From: Pseudomonas subflava
Lineage (GTDB): Bacteria > Pseudomonadota > Gammaproteobacteria > Pseudomonadales > Pseudomonadaceae
DNA length: 64,000 nucleotides
Direction of reading: 5' to 3'
Assembly: GCF_023823685.1 (NCBI RefSeq)
Contig: NZ_JAMXBF010000008.1
Span: 62,001-126,000, forward strand
Of the stretch, positions 50,732-59,906 are shown piece by piece; the first letter of the stretch is position 1; each line of letters opens with the position of its first letter. Below the pieces are notes generated by a model. The model made no database searches, was not told the origin of the DNA, and worked only from the letters and a program-made list of their open reading frames with translations. Both the position numbers and the translations under genes were made by a program.

Positions 50732-52915
50732 ATGATAAAACGCACGCTAACGCTCGCCATCGGAGCGGGCATCGCTTCCCTCTGCCTGCTCGACATCGCT
50801 CAGGCCCACACCGCGGCCAAGGCCCAGGAAGACTTCCTGCTGCTCGAGCAGGAGAAGACCAACAACCAGGTGTACAAGGCTTTCTTCCCCAGCCTGGAAA
50901 TCGCCCGCAAGGCCGCCATCAGCTTCCACGGCCAGTTGCTCGAATCGCACTACGACCAGGGCTACCTGATCATGGAGCTGACCGAGGAGGAACAGCAGAA
51001 GCTGGCGGTATTCGGCTTCACCTTCGAGGTGGCCGCCGACTTCATCGCCAAGCGCAACCAGGTGCTCGGGCAGATCCAGCAGCGCCTGCAACAGCGTAGC
51101 CTGAGCGTCGGCGCGGCCAGCGACGTGAGCATCGCCAGCGTTCCCGGCTATGCCTGTTACGAAACGGTGGAAGAGACCTACGCGGCGGCCGCCGGCATGG
51201 CCGCCCAGCGCCCGCAGCTGGCGGAATGGCTGATGGTCGGCCAGTCCTGGGAGAAGACCCAGGGCCTGGGCGGCTATGACATCGGCGTGCTCAAGCTGAC
51301 CAACAGGGACAAGCCCGGCGACAAGCCCAAGCTGCTGATCAACAGCGCCATCCACGCCCGCGAGTACACCACCGCGCCGCTGGTGCTGGCCTTCGCCCGC
51401 TGGCTGGTGGACGGCTACGGCGTGGACCCGGATGCCACCTGGATCCTCGACCATCACGAAGTGCACCTGATGCTGCAGACCAACCCGGACGGGCGCAAAA
51501 AGGCCGAGACCGGGCTGTCCTGGCGCAAGAACACCAACCAGAACTACTGCGGGCCGAACAGCAACAGCCGCGGCGCCGACCTCAACCGCAACTTCACCTT
51601 CGGCTGGAACAGCACCAACGGCCAGGGCTCCAGCGGCGCCCAGTGCAACGAGACCTACCGCGGCCCCAGCGCCGGCTCAGAGCCCGAGGTGCAGGCGCTG
51701 GAAGCCTATGCGCGCAGCCTCTGGCCGGACCGTCGCGGGCCGAACCGGGGCGACGCGGCCCCGAGCAGCACCAGCGGCATCCACCTGGACATCCACAGCT
51801 ACAGCGAGCTGGTGCTCTGGCCCTGGGGCGACACCAGCCAGCCCGCGCCCAATGGCACGGCGCTGCAGACCCTGGGCCGCAAGTTCGCCTTCTTCAACGG
51901 TTACAGCCCGCAGCAGTCGGTGGGCCTGTATCCCACCGACGGCACCAGTGACGGCGTCAGCTACGGCGAACTCGGCGTGGCCGCCTACACCTTCGAGCTG
52001 GGCACGCAGTTCTTCCAGAGCTGCGCGGTGTACCAGAACACGGTGAAGCCGAAGAACTTGCCAGCGCTGATCTACGCCGCCAAGGTGGTGCGCACGCCCT
52101 ACCTCACACCCGCCGGGCCGGACGTGGCCAGCGTCGCCCTGGGCGGCGGTGCCTCCACCGACGGCGTGCCGGCCGGCACGCCGGTGACGCTAAGCGCCAG
52201 TGCCAGCGACCTGCGCTTCAACAACAGCAACGGCACCGAGACCACCCAAAACATCGCCGCCGCTGAGTACTACATCGACAAGGCGCCCTGGGAGGCCGGC
52301 GCCACGCCCATCGCCTTGCAGCCGCTGGACGGTGCCTTCAACGCCAAGACCGAGAGCCTGAGCGGCACGATCGACACCACCGGCCTGGCCGATGGCAAGC
52401 ACCTGCTCTACGTGCGCGCCCGCGATACGGCCGGCAGCTGGGGGGCGGTCAGCGCCGGCTTCCTGGTGATCGGCGAAGGCTCGCCGCAGCCCAGCTACTG
52501 CAGCGCCGCCAGCGGCAACGCCAACGCCGAGTGGATCGGCCGGGTGCAGGTCGGCACCTTCAGCCGCAGCTCCGGCGCCAGCACCTACAGCGACTTCACC
52601 AACCAGGTGATCGACCTGCAGCGCGGCGCCAACAGCCTGCGCCTGACGCCTCAGTTCTCCGGCCGCGCCTACCCCGAGTACTGGAAGGCCTGGATCGACC
52701 TGAACAAGGACGGCGACTTCGCCGATGCCGGCGAAGAGGTCTACAGCTCGGGCCGCGCCCTGGCCACGGTGGCCACCGGCAACCTGGCGGTGCCGGCCAA
52801 CGCCCCGGCCGGCACCACGCGCCTGCGCATCGCCATGCGCTACAACGCGGCGCCCGTGCCCTGCGGCACCTTCAACTATGGCGAAGTGGAGGACTATAGC
52901 GTCAGGCTGCAGTAA
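50732..52915 (+). CDS. Secreted M14 zinc carboxypeptidase with GEVED domain
   Basis: 727-aa exported metallocarboxypeptidase. Signal peptide residues 1-25 (ending DIAQA). A propeptide-like region runs to about 140, then the M14 catalytic domain with zinc ligands His208 and Glu211 (HAREY), His355 (DIHSYSE) and general-base Glu422 (TFELGTQF); NPDGR and DLNRNF substrate motifs are intact. After about residue 455 come a beta-sandwich linker and a C-terminal GEVED domain ending YGEVEDYSVRL. It removes C-terminal residues from peptides outside the cell. It lies inside the hydroxyproline island. Confidence 0.92.
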   Translation: MIKRTLTLAIGAGIASLCLLDIAQAHTAAKAQEDFLLLEQEKTNNQVYKAFFPSLEIARKAAISFHGQLLESHYDQGYLIMELTEEEQQKLAVFGFTFEVAADFIAKRNQVLGQIQQRLQQRSLSVGAASDVSIASVPGYACYETVEETYAAAAGMAAQRPQLAEWLMVGQSWEKTQGLGGYDIGVLKLTNRDKPGDKPKLLINSAIHAREYTTAPLVLAFARWLVDGYGVDPDATWILDHHEVHLMLQTNPDGRKKAETGLSWRKNTNQNYCGPNSNSRGADLNRNFTFGWNSTNGQGSSGAQCNETYRGPSAGSEPEVQALEAYARSLWPDRRGPNRGDAAPSSTSGIHLDIHSYSELVLWPWGDTSQPAPNGTALQTLGRKFAFFNGYSPQQSVGLYPTDGTSDGVSYGELGVAAYTFELGTQFFQSCAVYQNTVKPKNLPALIYAAKVVRTPYLTPAGPDVASVALGGGASTDGVPAGTPVTLSASASDLRFNNSNGTETTQNIAAAEYYIDKAPWEAGATPIALQPLDGAFNAKTESLSGTIDTTGLADGKHLLYVRARDTAGSWGAVSAGFLVIGEGSPQPSYCSAASGNANAEWIGRVQVGTFSRSSGASTYSDFTNQVIDLQRGANSLRLTPQFSGRAYPEYWKAWIDLNKDGDFADAGEEVYSSGRALATVATGNLAVPANAPAGTTRLRIAMRYNAAPVPCGTFNYGEVEDYSVRLQ

Positions 52916-52921
52916 CGCCGG

Positions 52922-52950
52922 AGCGGCCCGCCTGCGGGCGGGCCGCTTGT
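52922..52950 (+). terminator. Terminator of the M14 peptidase gene
   Basis: AGCGGCCCGCC-TGCG-GGCGGGCCGCT, a perfect 11-bp stem directly after the stop, with only a short T-poor tail. Confidence 0.7.
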
Positions 52951-52974
52951 CCCCGCCACCCGCCGCTGCGCAGA

Positions 52975-53766
52975 ATGGGCGCCCCGAAGAGGCCAGTGCC
53001 CAACCGCCCCATGCTCGACCTGCTGCCGCAACAACCCGCCCCCGCCGACCTGCCGACCTTGCTCGCCAGCCTGGGCGCCGTCGCCCCGCTGCTCGATGCC
53101 ATGCCCGGCGTGGTGTTCTTCATCAAGGACCCGCAGGCGCGCTACATGCTGGTCAACCAGACGCTGGCCACCCGCTGCGGCTTCAGGGACAAGGGCGAGC
53201 TGCTCGGGCGCACCGCCGAGGAAGTCTTCCCGTCGCGCTTCGGCCCGCTGTACACCGCCCAGGACCTGCAGGTGCTGGACGCCGGCAACGGCCTCCAGGA
53301 CCAACTGGAGCTGCATCTCTATCCGGGCCGCCAGCCCGGCTGGTGCCTGACCCACAAGCTGGCCCTGCGCAACGCCGCGGGCCGCATCATCGGCATGGCC
53401 GGCGTCTCCTGCGACCTGCCGGCGGCCCAGGCCGCGCACCCGGCCTACCAGAAGCTGGCGGCAGTGGACGAACACATCCGCCGCCACTACGCCCAGCCGA
53501 TCAGCCTGGCCGAGCTGACCGCCCTCGCCGGTCTCTCGGTGGCGCAGCTGGAGCGCCACTGCAAGCGCATCTTCCAGCTCACCCCGCGGCAGATGATCCA
53601 CAAGGCGCGCCTGGGTGCGGCCTCGCAACTGCTGCTCGGCGAGCTGCCGATCACCGAGATCGCCCTGCGCTGCGGCTACACCGACCACAGCGCCTTCAGC
53701 CGCCAGTTCAAGGCCCTCACCGGGCTCTCTCCCAGCCACTATCGCGACTCGCACCGCCACTCCTGA
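52975..53766 (+). CDS. PAS-AraC family regulator (LhpR-like)
   Basis: 263-aa regulator. Residues about 40-150 form a PAS domain (MPGVVFFIKDPQARYMLVNQTLATRCGF) and 165-260 the AraC double HTH (HPAYQKLAAVDEHIRRHYAQPISLAELTALAG...CGYTDHSAFSRQFKALTGLSPSHYR). In P. putida/aeruginosa the hydroxyproline activator LhpR is AraC-type, so this may be its counterpart. No clear ribosome site; ATG at 53011 is an alternative start. Confidence 0.85.
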   Translation: MGAPKRPVPNRPMLDLLPQQPAPADLPTLLASLGAVAPLLDAMPGVVFFIKDPQARYMLVNQTLATRCGFRDKGELLGRTAEEVFPSRFGPLYTAQDLQVLDAGNGLQDQLELHLYPGRQPGWCLTHKLALRNAAGRIIGMAGVSCDLPAAQAAHPAYQKLAAVDEHIRRHYAQPISLAELTALAGLSVAQLERHCKRIFQLTPRQMIHKARLGAASQLLLGELPITEIALRCGYTDHSAFSRQFKALTGLSPSHYRDSHRHS

Positions 53767-53989
53767 CGATCACTGGGTCGCACCTGGTGCAACCCAACGC
53801 CCACCGCCGTGTTCCGTTTGCGGGCACGCGGACTCGTTCATGCTTCGTTCTGTAACACCGGGCGGTCACGAACGGGGCCGACTAGTCTTTTCGCCACCGC
53901 TGCGTTTGCTCGCTCGAGCCGATGTGGCGCGGGCTGGACGGATCATCGCATCTGCCCCAGTCGATCCGGCACAGCCCTTGCTAATCAAA

Positions 53990-54003
53990 TATCGTATACG
54001 AAA
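53990..54003 (+). promoter_or_regulatory. Predicted GntR operator before the ABC/AcnX operon
   Basis: TATCGTATACGAAA, one base from the perfect palindrome at 59862, 54 bp before the binding-protein start. The gap 53767-54056 holds no gene. Confidence 0.65.
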
Positions 54004-54056
54004 TTCAAGATACATCTGTTTCATCTGCCAACCATCAGACACACATGAGGCTGCAC

Positions 54057-54875
54057 ATGAATAGAAAGACTCTCGCCGTCGCCCTCGGCGCCGCCCTCAG
54101 CGCATCCCTGGCCGCCACCGCCCAGGCCGACAAGCTCGACGACATCATCGAGTCCGGCAAGCTGCGCTGCGCCGTGACCCTGGACTTCCCGCCCATGGGT
54201 TTCCGTGACACAGACAACAACCCGGCCGGCTTCGACGTGGACTACTGCAACGACCTGGCCAAGGTGCTCGGCGTCGAGGCTGAGGTGGTCGAGACGCCGT
54301 TCCCGGACCGCATCCCGGCCCTGATTTCCGGCCGTGCCGACGTGATCGTCGCCTCCACCTCCGACACCCTGGAGCGCGCCAAGACCGTGGGCATGACCGT
54401 GCCCTACTTCGCCTTCCAGATGGTCGTGCTGACCCGCGAGGATGCGGGCGTGAACAGCTACGCCGACCTCAAGGGCAAGAAGCTGGGCAACACCAGTGGC
54501 ACCTACGAGGCCATCGCCCTGGAGAAGGACCAGAAGGCCTGGGGCGAGGGCAGCTTCCGCGCCTACCAGTCGCAGAACGACACCATCCTCGCCGTGGCCC
54601 AGGGCCATATCGACGCCACCGTGGTGACCAACACCGTGGCCGCCGCCACCCTCAAGTCCGGCAAGTACAAGGGCCTGAAGATCGCCGGCGACGCGCCCTA
54701 TGTCGTCGACTACGTGTCGCTGGCGGCCAAGCGCAACGAGTACGGCCTGCTCAACTACCTCAACCTGTTCGTCAACCAGCAGGTGCGCAACGGCCGCTAT
54801 GACGAGCTGTGGAAGAAGTGGGTCGGCGACGAGATCAAGCCGGCCAACCTGACCGTGCCGAACGTGTACTACTGA
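54057..54875 (+). CDS. ABC transporter periplasmic binding protein (putative hydroxyproline)
   Basis: 272-aa polar amino acid SBP family 3 protein. Signal peptide residues 1-25 (ending ATAQA). Motifs: SGKLRCAVTLDFPPMGFRD, ADVIVASTSDTLERAKTV, and the C-terminal YDELWKKWVGDE. GAGG lies 6 nt before the ATG at 54057; an ATG at 54045 is also in frame. First gene of an operon with AcnX, two permeases, an ATPase and a proline racemase homologue, which suggests hydroxyproline isomers as ligand. Confidence 0.9.
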   Translation: MNRKTLAVALGAALSASLAATAQADKLDDIIESGKLRCAVTLDFPPMGFRDTDNNPAGFDVDYCNDLAKVLGVEAEVVETPFPDRIPALISGRADVIVASTSDTLERAKTVGMTVPYFAFQMVVLTREDAGVNSYADLKGKKLGNTSGTYEAIALEKDQKAWGEGSFRAYQSQNDTILAVAQGHIDATVVTNTVAAATLKSGKYKGLKIAGDAPYVVDYVSLAAKRNEYGLLNYLNLFVNQQVRNGRYDELWKKWVGDEIKPANLTVPNVYY

Positions 54876-54895
54876 TAGGCACGAGGGCAACGACG

Positions 54896-56668
54896 ATGTC
54901 CGCAGTGGCAGCAATCGAGGGCCGGAGTCTGGTGGCGGGGCGGGGTCAGGGCACCCTGCTCCACGCCGACCTGGGCCTGAGCTTCTGGGGCGGCGTCGAT
55001 CCGTTCAGCGGCGAGGTGATCGACCGACACCATCCGCTGAGCGGGCAATCCCTGACCGGGCGCATCCTGGCCATTCCCAGTGGACGCGGCTCCTGCACCG
55101 GCAGCAGCGTCCTGCTGGAACTGATCCTCAACGGTCCGGCACCGGCGGCGCTGGTGCTGGCCGAGCCCGACGAGATTCTCAGCCTCGGCGCCCTGGTCGC
55201 CGAGCATGTCTTCGACGTCCAGCTGCCGGTGCTGTGCATCGGCCACGCGGCCTTCGCCGAGCTGGCAGCTCACGCCGGCACCATCGCCCGCGTCGACGGC
55301 GAGCGCCTGCAGCTGTTCGGCAGCGCGCCGGAGGACGACTGGCACGCCGAGCCGATTGCCCATGGCGATGTGCAGCCGAGCAGCATCTCCCTGAGCGAGC
55401 GCGACCGCGCCATCCTCGCCGGCGCGCACGGCAAGGCAGCCCAGGTGGCGATGCAGCTGGTACTGCGCATGGCCGAGCTACAGGGTGCAAGCGAACTGCT
55501 CGACGTCACCCAGGCACACATCGACGGCTGCATCTACACCGGCCCGGCCTGCCTGCGCTTCGCCCAGCAGCTGCGGGACTGGGACGCCAGGGTCTGCGTG
55601 CCGACCACGCTCAACTCGATCTCGGTGGATCAGCGCCAGTGGCGTGCCCTGGGCATCGACCCGGCGTTCGGCGAGCCGGCCAGCGCCCTCGGCGACGTGT
55701 ACATGGCCATGGGCGCGGCGCTCAGCTACACCTGTGCGCCCTACCTGCTGGACAGCGCGCCCAAGGCCGGCGAGCAGATCGTCTGGGCCGAGTCCAACGC
55801 CGTGGTCTACGCCAACAGCGTGCTCGGCGCCCGTACCCTCAAGTACCCGGACTATCTGGATATCTGCATCGCCCTCACCGGGCGCGCGCCGCGCAGCGGC
55901 AGCCACCTGGACGAGGGCCGTCATGCCAGCCTGCTGATCGAGGTGGAAACGCCGCAGCAGCCGGACGACAGCTTCTGGCCGCTGCTCGGCTACCACGTCG
56001 GCCTGCTGGCCGGCAGCGACATCCCGCTGCTCTGCGGGCTGGAGCGCAGCGCCGCCGACAGCGACGCGCTCAAGGCCTTCGGCGCCGCCTTCGCCACCAC
56101 CTCGGCGGCGCCCATGTTCCATATCGCCGGCATCACCCCGGAGGCCCCGGACGTGGCCAGCGCCCTCGGCGGCAAGGCTCCGGCCAGGCACCTGCGGGTG
56201 ACCATCGCCGAGCTGCTGGACAGCTGGTGGGAACTCAACAGCGCCGAGTCGCCCCGCGTCGAGCTGGTGGCCCTGGGCAACCCGCACTTCTCCAGCAGCG
56301 AGCTGGCCGCCCTGGCCAGCCTGTGCGCCGGTCGTAGCAAGCACCCGGACACCGCTCTGGTGGTGACCTGCGGTCGCGCCGTGCACGAGCGGGCGGTACA
56401 GGCCGGGCATGTGGCTACGCTGGAAAAATTCGGTGCGCGCCTGGTGACCGACACCTGCTGGTGCATGCTCGGCGAGCCGGTGGTGCCGCCGGGCAGCCAC
56501 ACCCTGATGACCAACTCGGGCAAGTACGCCCACTACGCCCCCGGCCTGGTCGGCCGGCGTGTGCACTTCGGCAGCCTCGCCGCCTGCGTCGAGGCCGCCT
56601 GTACCGGGCGCAACCAGGGACAACTCCCGGCCTGGCTGGGTCAACATCAACCCCAAGGAAATCGCTGA
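54896..56668 (+). CDS. Aconitase X, fused type (probable cis-3-hydroxy-L-proline dehydratase)
   Basis: 590-aa protein joining the small swivel domain (DUF126, about residues 1-135, with IPSGRGSCTGSSVLLELI) to the large AcnX domain (DUF521, about 170-580, with LDVTQAHIDGCIYTG, CVPTTLNSISVDQRQW, and DTCWCMLGEPVVPPG). Characterised bacterial AcnX proteins dehydrate cis-3-hydroxy-L-proline to Delta1-pyrroline-2-carboxylate using an iron centre; archaeal relatives act on phosphomevalonate. The hydroxyproline context favours the former. Start at 54896 is 20 bp after the binding-protein gene. Confidence 0.88.
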   Translation: MSAVAAIEGRSLVAGRGQGTLLHADLGLSFWGGVDPFSGEVIDRHHPLSGQSLTGRILAIPSGRGSCTGSSVLLELILNGPAPAALVLAEPDEILSLGALVAEHVFDVQLPVLCIGHAAFAELAAHAGTIARVDGERLQLFGSAPEDDWHAEPIAHGDVQPSSISLSERDRAILAGAHGKAAQVAMQLVLRMAELQGASELLDVTQAHIDGCIYTGPACLRFAQQLRDWDARVCVPTTLNSISVDQRQWRALGIDPAFGEPASALGDVYMAMGAALSYTCAPYLLDSAPKAGEQIVWAESNAVVYANSVLGARTLKYPDYLDICIALTGRAPRSGSHLDEGRHASLLIEVETPQQPDDSFWPLLGYHVGLLAGSDIPLLCGLERSAADSDALKAFGAAFATTSAAPMFHIAGITPEAPDVASALGGKAPARHLRVTIAELLDSWWELNSAESPRVELVALGNPHFSSSELAALASLCAGRSKHPDTALVVTCGRAVHERAVQAGHVATLEKFGARLVTDTCWCMLGEPVVPPGSHTLMTNSGKYAHYAPGLVGRRVHFGSLAACVEAACTGRNQGQLPAWLGQHQPQGNR

Positions 56669-56671
56669 TCG

Positions 56672-57337
56672 ATGTTCGATTACACGTTCCACTGGCGCTC
56701 GGCCTTCAAGGCCCTGCCGGACATGCTGGCGGGTGCCTGGGTGACGCTGGAGACGGCGGCCCTGTCGATGCTCCTCGGCACCCTGATCGCCCTGCTGCTG
56801 ACGGTGATGCGGCAGATGCAGCATCCGCTGCCGCGGCATTTCGCCAACACCTGGGTGTCCATCGCCCGCAACACCCCGTCGCTGTTCCAGATCTACATCC
56901 TCTACTTCGGCCTCGGCAGCTTCGGCCTGCACGTCAGTTCGTGGGTCGCCCTGCTCGCCGGGATCACCTTCAACAACGCCGGCTACCTGGCGGAGAACTT
57001 CCGCGGCGGCCTCAAGGCGGTGCCCGACACGCAGATGCGTGCGGCGCGCTCGCTGGGCATGAGCGCCTTCCAGGCCTACCGGATGATCATCATTCCGCAG
57101 CTGCTGCGCATCGTCTTCTACCCCCTGTCCAACCAGATGGTCTGGGCCGTGCTGATGACGTCGCTGGGCGTGATAGTCGGGTTGAACAACGACCTGACCG
57201 GCGTCACCCAGGACTTCAACGTGAAGACCTTCCGCACCTTCGAGTACTTCGCCCTGGCGGCGGTGCTCTATTACCTGATCGCCAAGACCATCGTGCTCGT
57301 CGCACGCCTGATGGCCTGGCGCCTGTTCCGCTACTGA
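56672..57337 (+). CDS. Polar amino acid ABC permease 1
   Basis: 221-aa HisM-type permease with about five helices and the EAA loop FRGGLKAVPDTQMRAARSLG (about residues 110-129). Three bases after the AcnX stop. Partner of the next gene in a heterodimeric channel. Confidence 0.93.
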   Translation: MFDYTFHWRSAFKALPDMLAGAWVTLETAALSMLLGTLIALLLTVMRQMQHPLPRHFANTWVSIARNTPSLFQIYILYFGLGSFGLHVSSWVALLAGITFNNAGYLAENFRGGLKAVPDTQMRAARSLGMSAFQAYRMIIIPQLLRIVFYPLSNQMVWAVLMTSLGVIVGLNNDLTGVTQDFNVKTFRTFEYFALAAVLYYLIAKTIVLVARLMAWRLFRY

Positions 57338-57350
57338 GGAAGGACTGAGC

Positions 57351-58001
57351 ATGTTCGAAACCAGTCTCACCTCCAACGACCTGCTGTTCCTGCTCAAGGG
57401 CGCCTGGGTCACCCTGGAACTGACCGTCGGCGCCATGCTGATCGGCACCCTCGCCGGCGTGCTGTTCGGCCTGCTGCGCGCCACCCTGCCCCGCGCCACG
57501 CTGCCTCTGGCCTGGGTGCTGGACGTGTTCCGCAGCGTGCCGCTGCTGATCCAGTTCGTCCTGTTCAACGCCCTGAAGAGCATCGCCGGCCTCGACATCA
57601 GCGCCTTCGCCGTCGGCTGCATCGTGCTCGGCGTGTACGCCGCCTCGTTCTGCACCGAGATCGTCCGCAGCGGCGTGCTCGCCGTGCCGGCCAACCTGCG
57701 CCGCGCCGCGCGCTCGCTGGGCATGAGCTACTGGCAGGACCTGCGCCACATCGTGCTGCCGATCGCCACCCGCGTGGCCTTCCCCGGCTGGCTCAACCTG
57801 GTGCTGTCGGTGATGAAGGACACCGCCCTGGTCATGTGGATCGGCATCGTCGAGTTGCTACGCGCCTCGCAGACCATCGTTACGCGAATTCAGGAGCCGC
57901 TGCTGGTGCTGTGCATCGCCGGCCTCATCTACTACGTCATGAGCCTGGTGGTGGCCCGACTGGGCGCCCGGCTGGAAAAAAGGTGGCAGGAAAATGATTG
58001 A
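57351..58001 (+). CDS. Polar amino acid ABC permease 2
   Basis: 216-aa permease, EAA loop VRSGVLAVPANLRRAARSLG (about 104-123). Its 3' end overlaps the ATPase gene by 8 bp. Confidence 0.93.
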   Translation: MFETSLTSNDLLFLLKGAWVTLELTVGAMLIGTLAGVLFGLLRATLPRATLPLAWVLDVFRSVPLLIQFVLFNALKSIAGLDISAFAVGCIVLGVYAASFCTEIVRSGVLAVPANLRRAARSLGMSYWQDLRHIVLPIATRVAFPGWLNLVLSVMKDTALVMWIGIVELLRASQTIVTRIQEPLLVLCIAGLIYYVMSLVVARLGARLEKRWQEND

Positions 58002-58716
58002 GATCGACAACGTCTACAAATCCTTCGCCGACCTCGAGGTCATCAAGGGCGTCAGCCTGACGGTGAACAAGGGCGAGGTGGTGTCGATCATCGGCGGCTC
58101 CGGCTCCGGCAAGTCGACCCTGCTGATGTGCATCAACGGCCTGGAGCCGATCCAGAAGGGCAGCATCCGCGTCGACGGCACCGAGGTGCACGCACCGGGC
58201 ACCGACCTGAACAAGCTGCGGCAGAAGATCGGCATCGTGTTCCAGCAGTGGAACGCCTTCCCGCACCTGACCGTGCTGGAGAACGTGATGCTGGCGCCAC
58301 GCAAGGTGCTCGGCAAGAGCAAGGAAGAGGCCGAGGCCCTGGCCGTGAAGCAGCTGACCCACGTCGGCCTGGGCGACAAGCTCAAGGTGTTCCCCAGCAA
58401 GCTCTCCGGCGGCCAGCAGCAGCGCATGGCCATAGCCCGCGCCCTGGCCATGAGCCCGGATTACATGCTGTTCGACGAGGCCACCAGCGCCCTCGACCCG
58501 CAGCTGGTGGGCGAAGTGCTGGACACCATGCGCCTGCTCGCCGAGGAGGGCATGACCATGATCCTGGTCACCCACGAGATTCGCTTCGCCCGCGATGTGT
58601 CCGACCGCGTGGCGTTCTTCCGCAACGGTCTGGTGCACGAGATCGGCTCGCCCGACCAGGTCATCGGCAACCCGCAGAAGCCGGAGACCGCGGACTTCCT
58701 GAAGTCGGTCCTGTAG
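57994..58716 (+). CDS. Polar amino acid ABC transporter ATPase
   Basis: 240-aa ATPase: Walker A GGSGSGKST (about 34-42), signature LSGGQQQR, Walker B YMLFDEATSALDP, H-loop VTHEIRFA. Powers the two preceding permeases. It resembles AatP, so the two transporters are paralogous. Confidence 0.95.
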   Translation: MIEIDNVYKSFADLEVIKGVSLTVNKGEVVSIIGGSGSGKSTLLMCINGLEPIQKGSIRVDGTEVHAPGTDLNKLRQKIGIVFQQWNAFPHLTVLENVMLAPRKVLGKSKEEAEALAVKQLTHVGLGDKLKVFPSKLSGGQQQRMAIARALAMSPDYMLFDEATSALDPQLVGEVLDTMRLLAEEGMTMILVTHEIRFARDVSDRVAFFRNGLVHEIGSPDQVIGNPQKPETADFLKSVL

Positions 58717-58725
58717 GGGGAAGCA

Positions 58726-59763
58726 ATGCGTTCGAGCAAGGTCATCCATGTGGTCAGCTGCCACGCCGAGGGCGAGGTCGGTGACGTCATCGTCGGCGGC
58801 GTCGCGCCGCCGCCGGGCGCCACCCTCTGGGAACAGTCGCGCTGGATTGCCCGCGACGAGGAGCTGCGCAACTTCGTGCTGAACGAGCCGCGCGGCGGCG
58901 TGTTCCGCCACGTCAACCTGCTGGTGCCGGCCAAGGACCCGCGGGCGCAGATGGCCTGGATCATCATGGAGCCGGCTGACACGCCGCCCATGTCCGGCTC
59001 CAACTCGCTGTGCGTGTCCACCGTGCTGCTCGACAGCGGCATCCTGCCGATGACCGAGCCGGAGACCCGCCTGGTGCTGGAGGCCCCGGGAGGCCTGATC
59101 GAAGCCGTGGCCCAGTGCCGCGATGGCAAGGTCCAGCGGGTGGAGGTGAAGAACGTGCCGTCCTTCGCCGACAGGCTGGACGCCATGATCGAGGTCGAAG
59201 GCCTCGGCAGCCTCAAGGTCGACACCGCCTATGGCGGCGACAGTTTCGTCATCGCCGATGCGCGCGCCCTGGGCTTCTCGCTGACCGCCGACGAGGCCGC
59301 CGACCTGGTCGCCACCGGCCTGAAGATCACCCGCGCGGCCAACGAGCAGCTCGGCTTCGTGCATCCGCTGAACAAGGACTGGGCGCACATCTCGTTCTGC
59401 CAGATCGCCGCGCCGGTGGAGCGCATCGACGGCGTGCTGACCGCCGCCAACGCGGTGGTGATCCGCCCCGGCAAGATCGACCGCTCGCCCTGCGGCACCG
59501 GCTGCTCGGCGCGCATGGCGGTGCTGCATGCCAAAGGCCAGATGCAGGCCGGCGAACGCTTCATCGGCCGCTCGATCATCGGCTCCGAATTCCACTGCCG
59601 CATCGACTCGCTGACCGAAGTCGCCGGGCGCCCGGCCATCTACCCCTGCCTGTCCGGCCGGGCCTGGATCACCGGCACCCACCAGCACCTGCTCGACCCG
59701 AGCGACCCTTGGCCGAGCGGCTATCGCCTCTCGGATACCTGGCCGGTCGAGCCGAAGCTGTAA
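58726..59763 (+). CDS. Proline racemase superfamily protein, Ser/Cys type
   Basis: 345-aa member of the family of proline racemase, 4-hydroxyproline epimerase and trans-3-hydroxyproline dehydratase. The first catalytic position is Ser90 (MSGSNSLC instead of MCGHx) and the second is a retained Cys256 ([12 protein letters not shown]). This differs from the Cys/Cys enzyme at 46524 and from the Cys/Thr pattern of trans-3-hydroxyproline dehydratases. Family relatives with Ser/Cys have been reported as hydroxyproline epimerases; given AcnX beside it, a 3-hydroxyproline epimerase or related role is plausible. 9 bp after the ATPase gene. Confidence 0.85.
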   Translation: MRSSKVIHVVSCHAEGEVGDVIVGGVAPPPGATLWEQSRWIARDEELRNFVLNEPRGGVFRHVNLLVPAKDPRAQMAWIIMEPADTPPMSGSNSLCVSTVLLDSGILPMTEPETRLVLEAPGGLIEAVAQCRDGKVQRVEVKNVPSFADRLDAMIEVEGLGSLKVDTAYGGDSFVIADARALGFSLTADEAADLVATGLKITRAANEQLGFVHPLNKDWAHISFCQIAAPVERIDGVLTAANAVVIRPGKIDRSPCGTGCSARMAVLHAKGQMQAGERFIGRSIIGSEFHCRIDSLTEVAGRPAIYPCLSGRAWITGTHQHLLDPSDPWPSGYRLSDTWPVEPKL

Positions 59764-59861
59764 CACCTGCTTTTGCAGATTTGAAAACCGCCGCACGCCG
59801 GCGCTATGAACCGGGCCCAGGCCCAACCCGATGGAAACAACGGCCGATACCGGCCGCCACC

Positions 59862-59875
59862 TTTCGTATACGAAA
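59862..59875 (+). promoter_or_regulatory. Perfect palindromic GntR operator
   Basis: TTTCGTATACGAAA is a perfect 14-bp palindrome, 31 bp before the DapA-like gene, in the 143-bp gap after the racemase homologue. It is the best of the three boxes. Confidence 0.75.
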
Positions 59876-59906
59876 TACTTTGACTCTGCCCCAGGAGGCA
59901 AACAGC

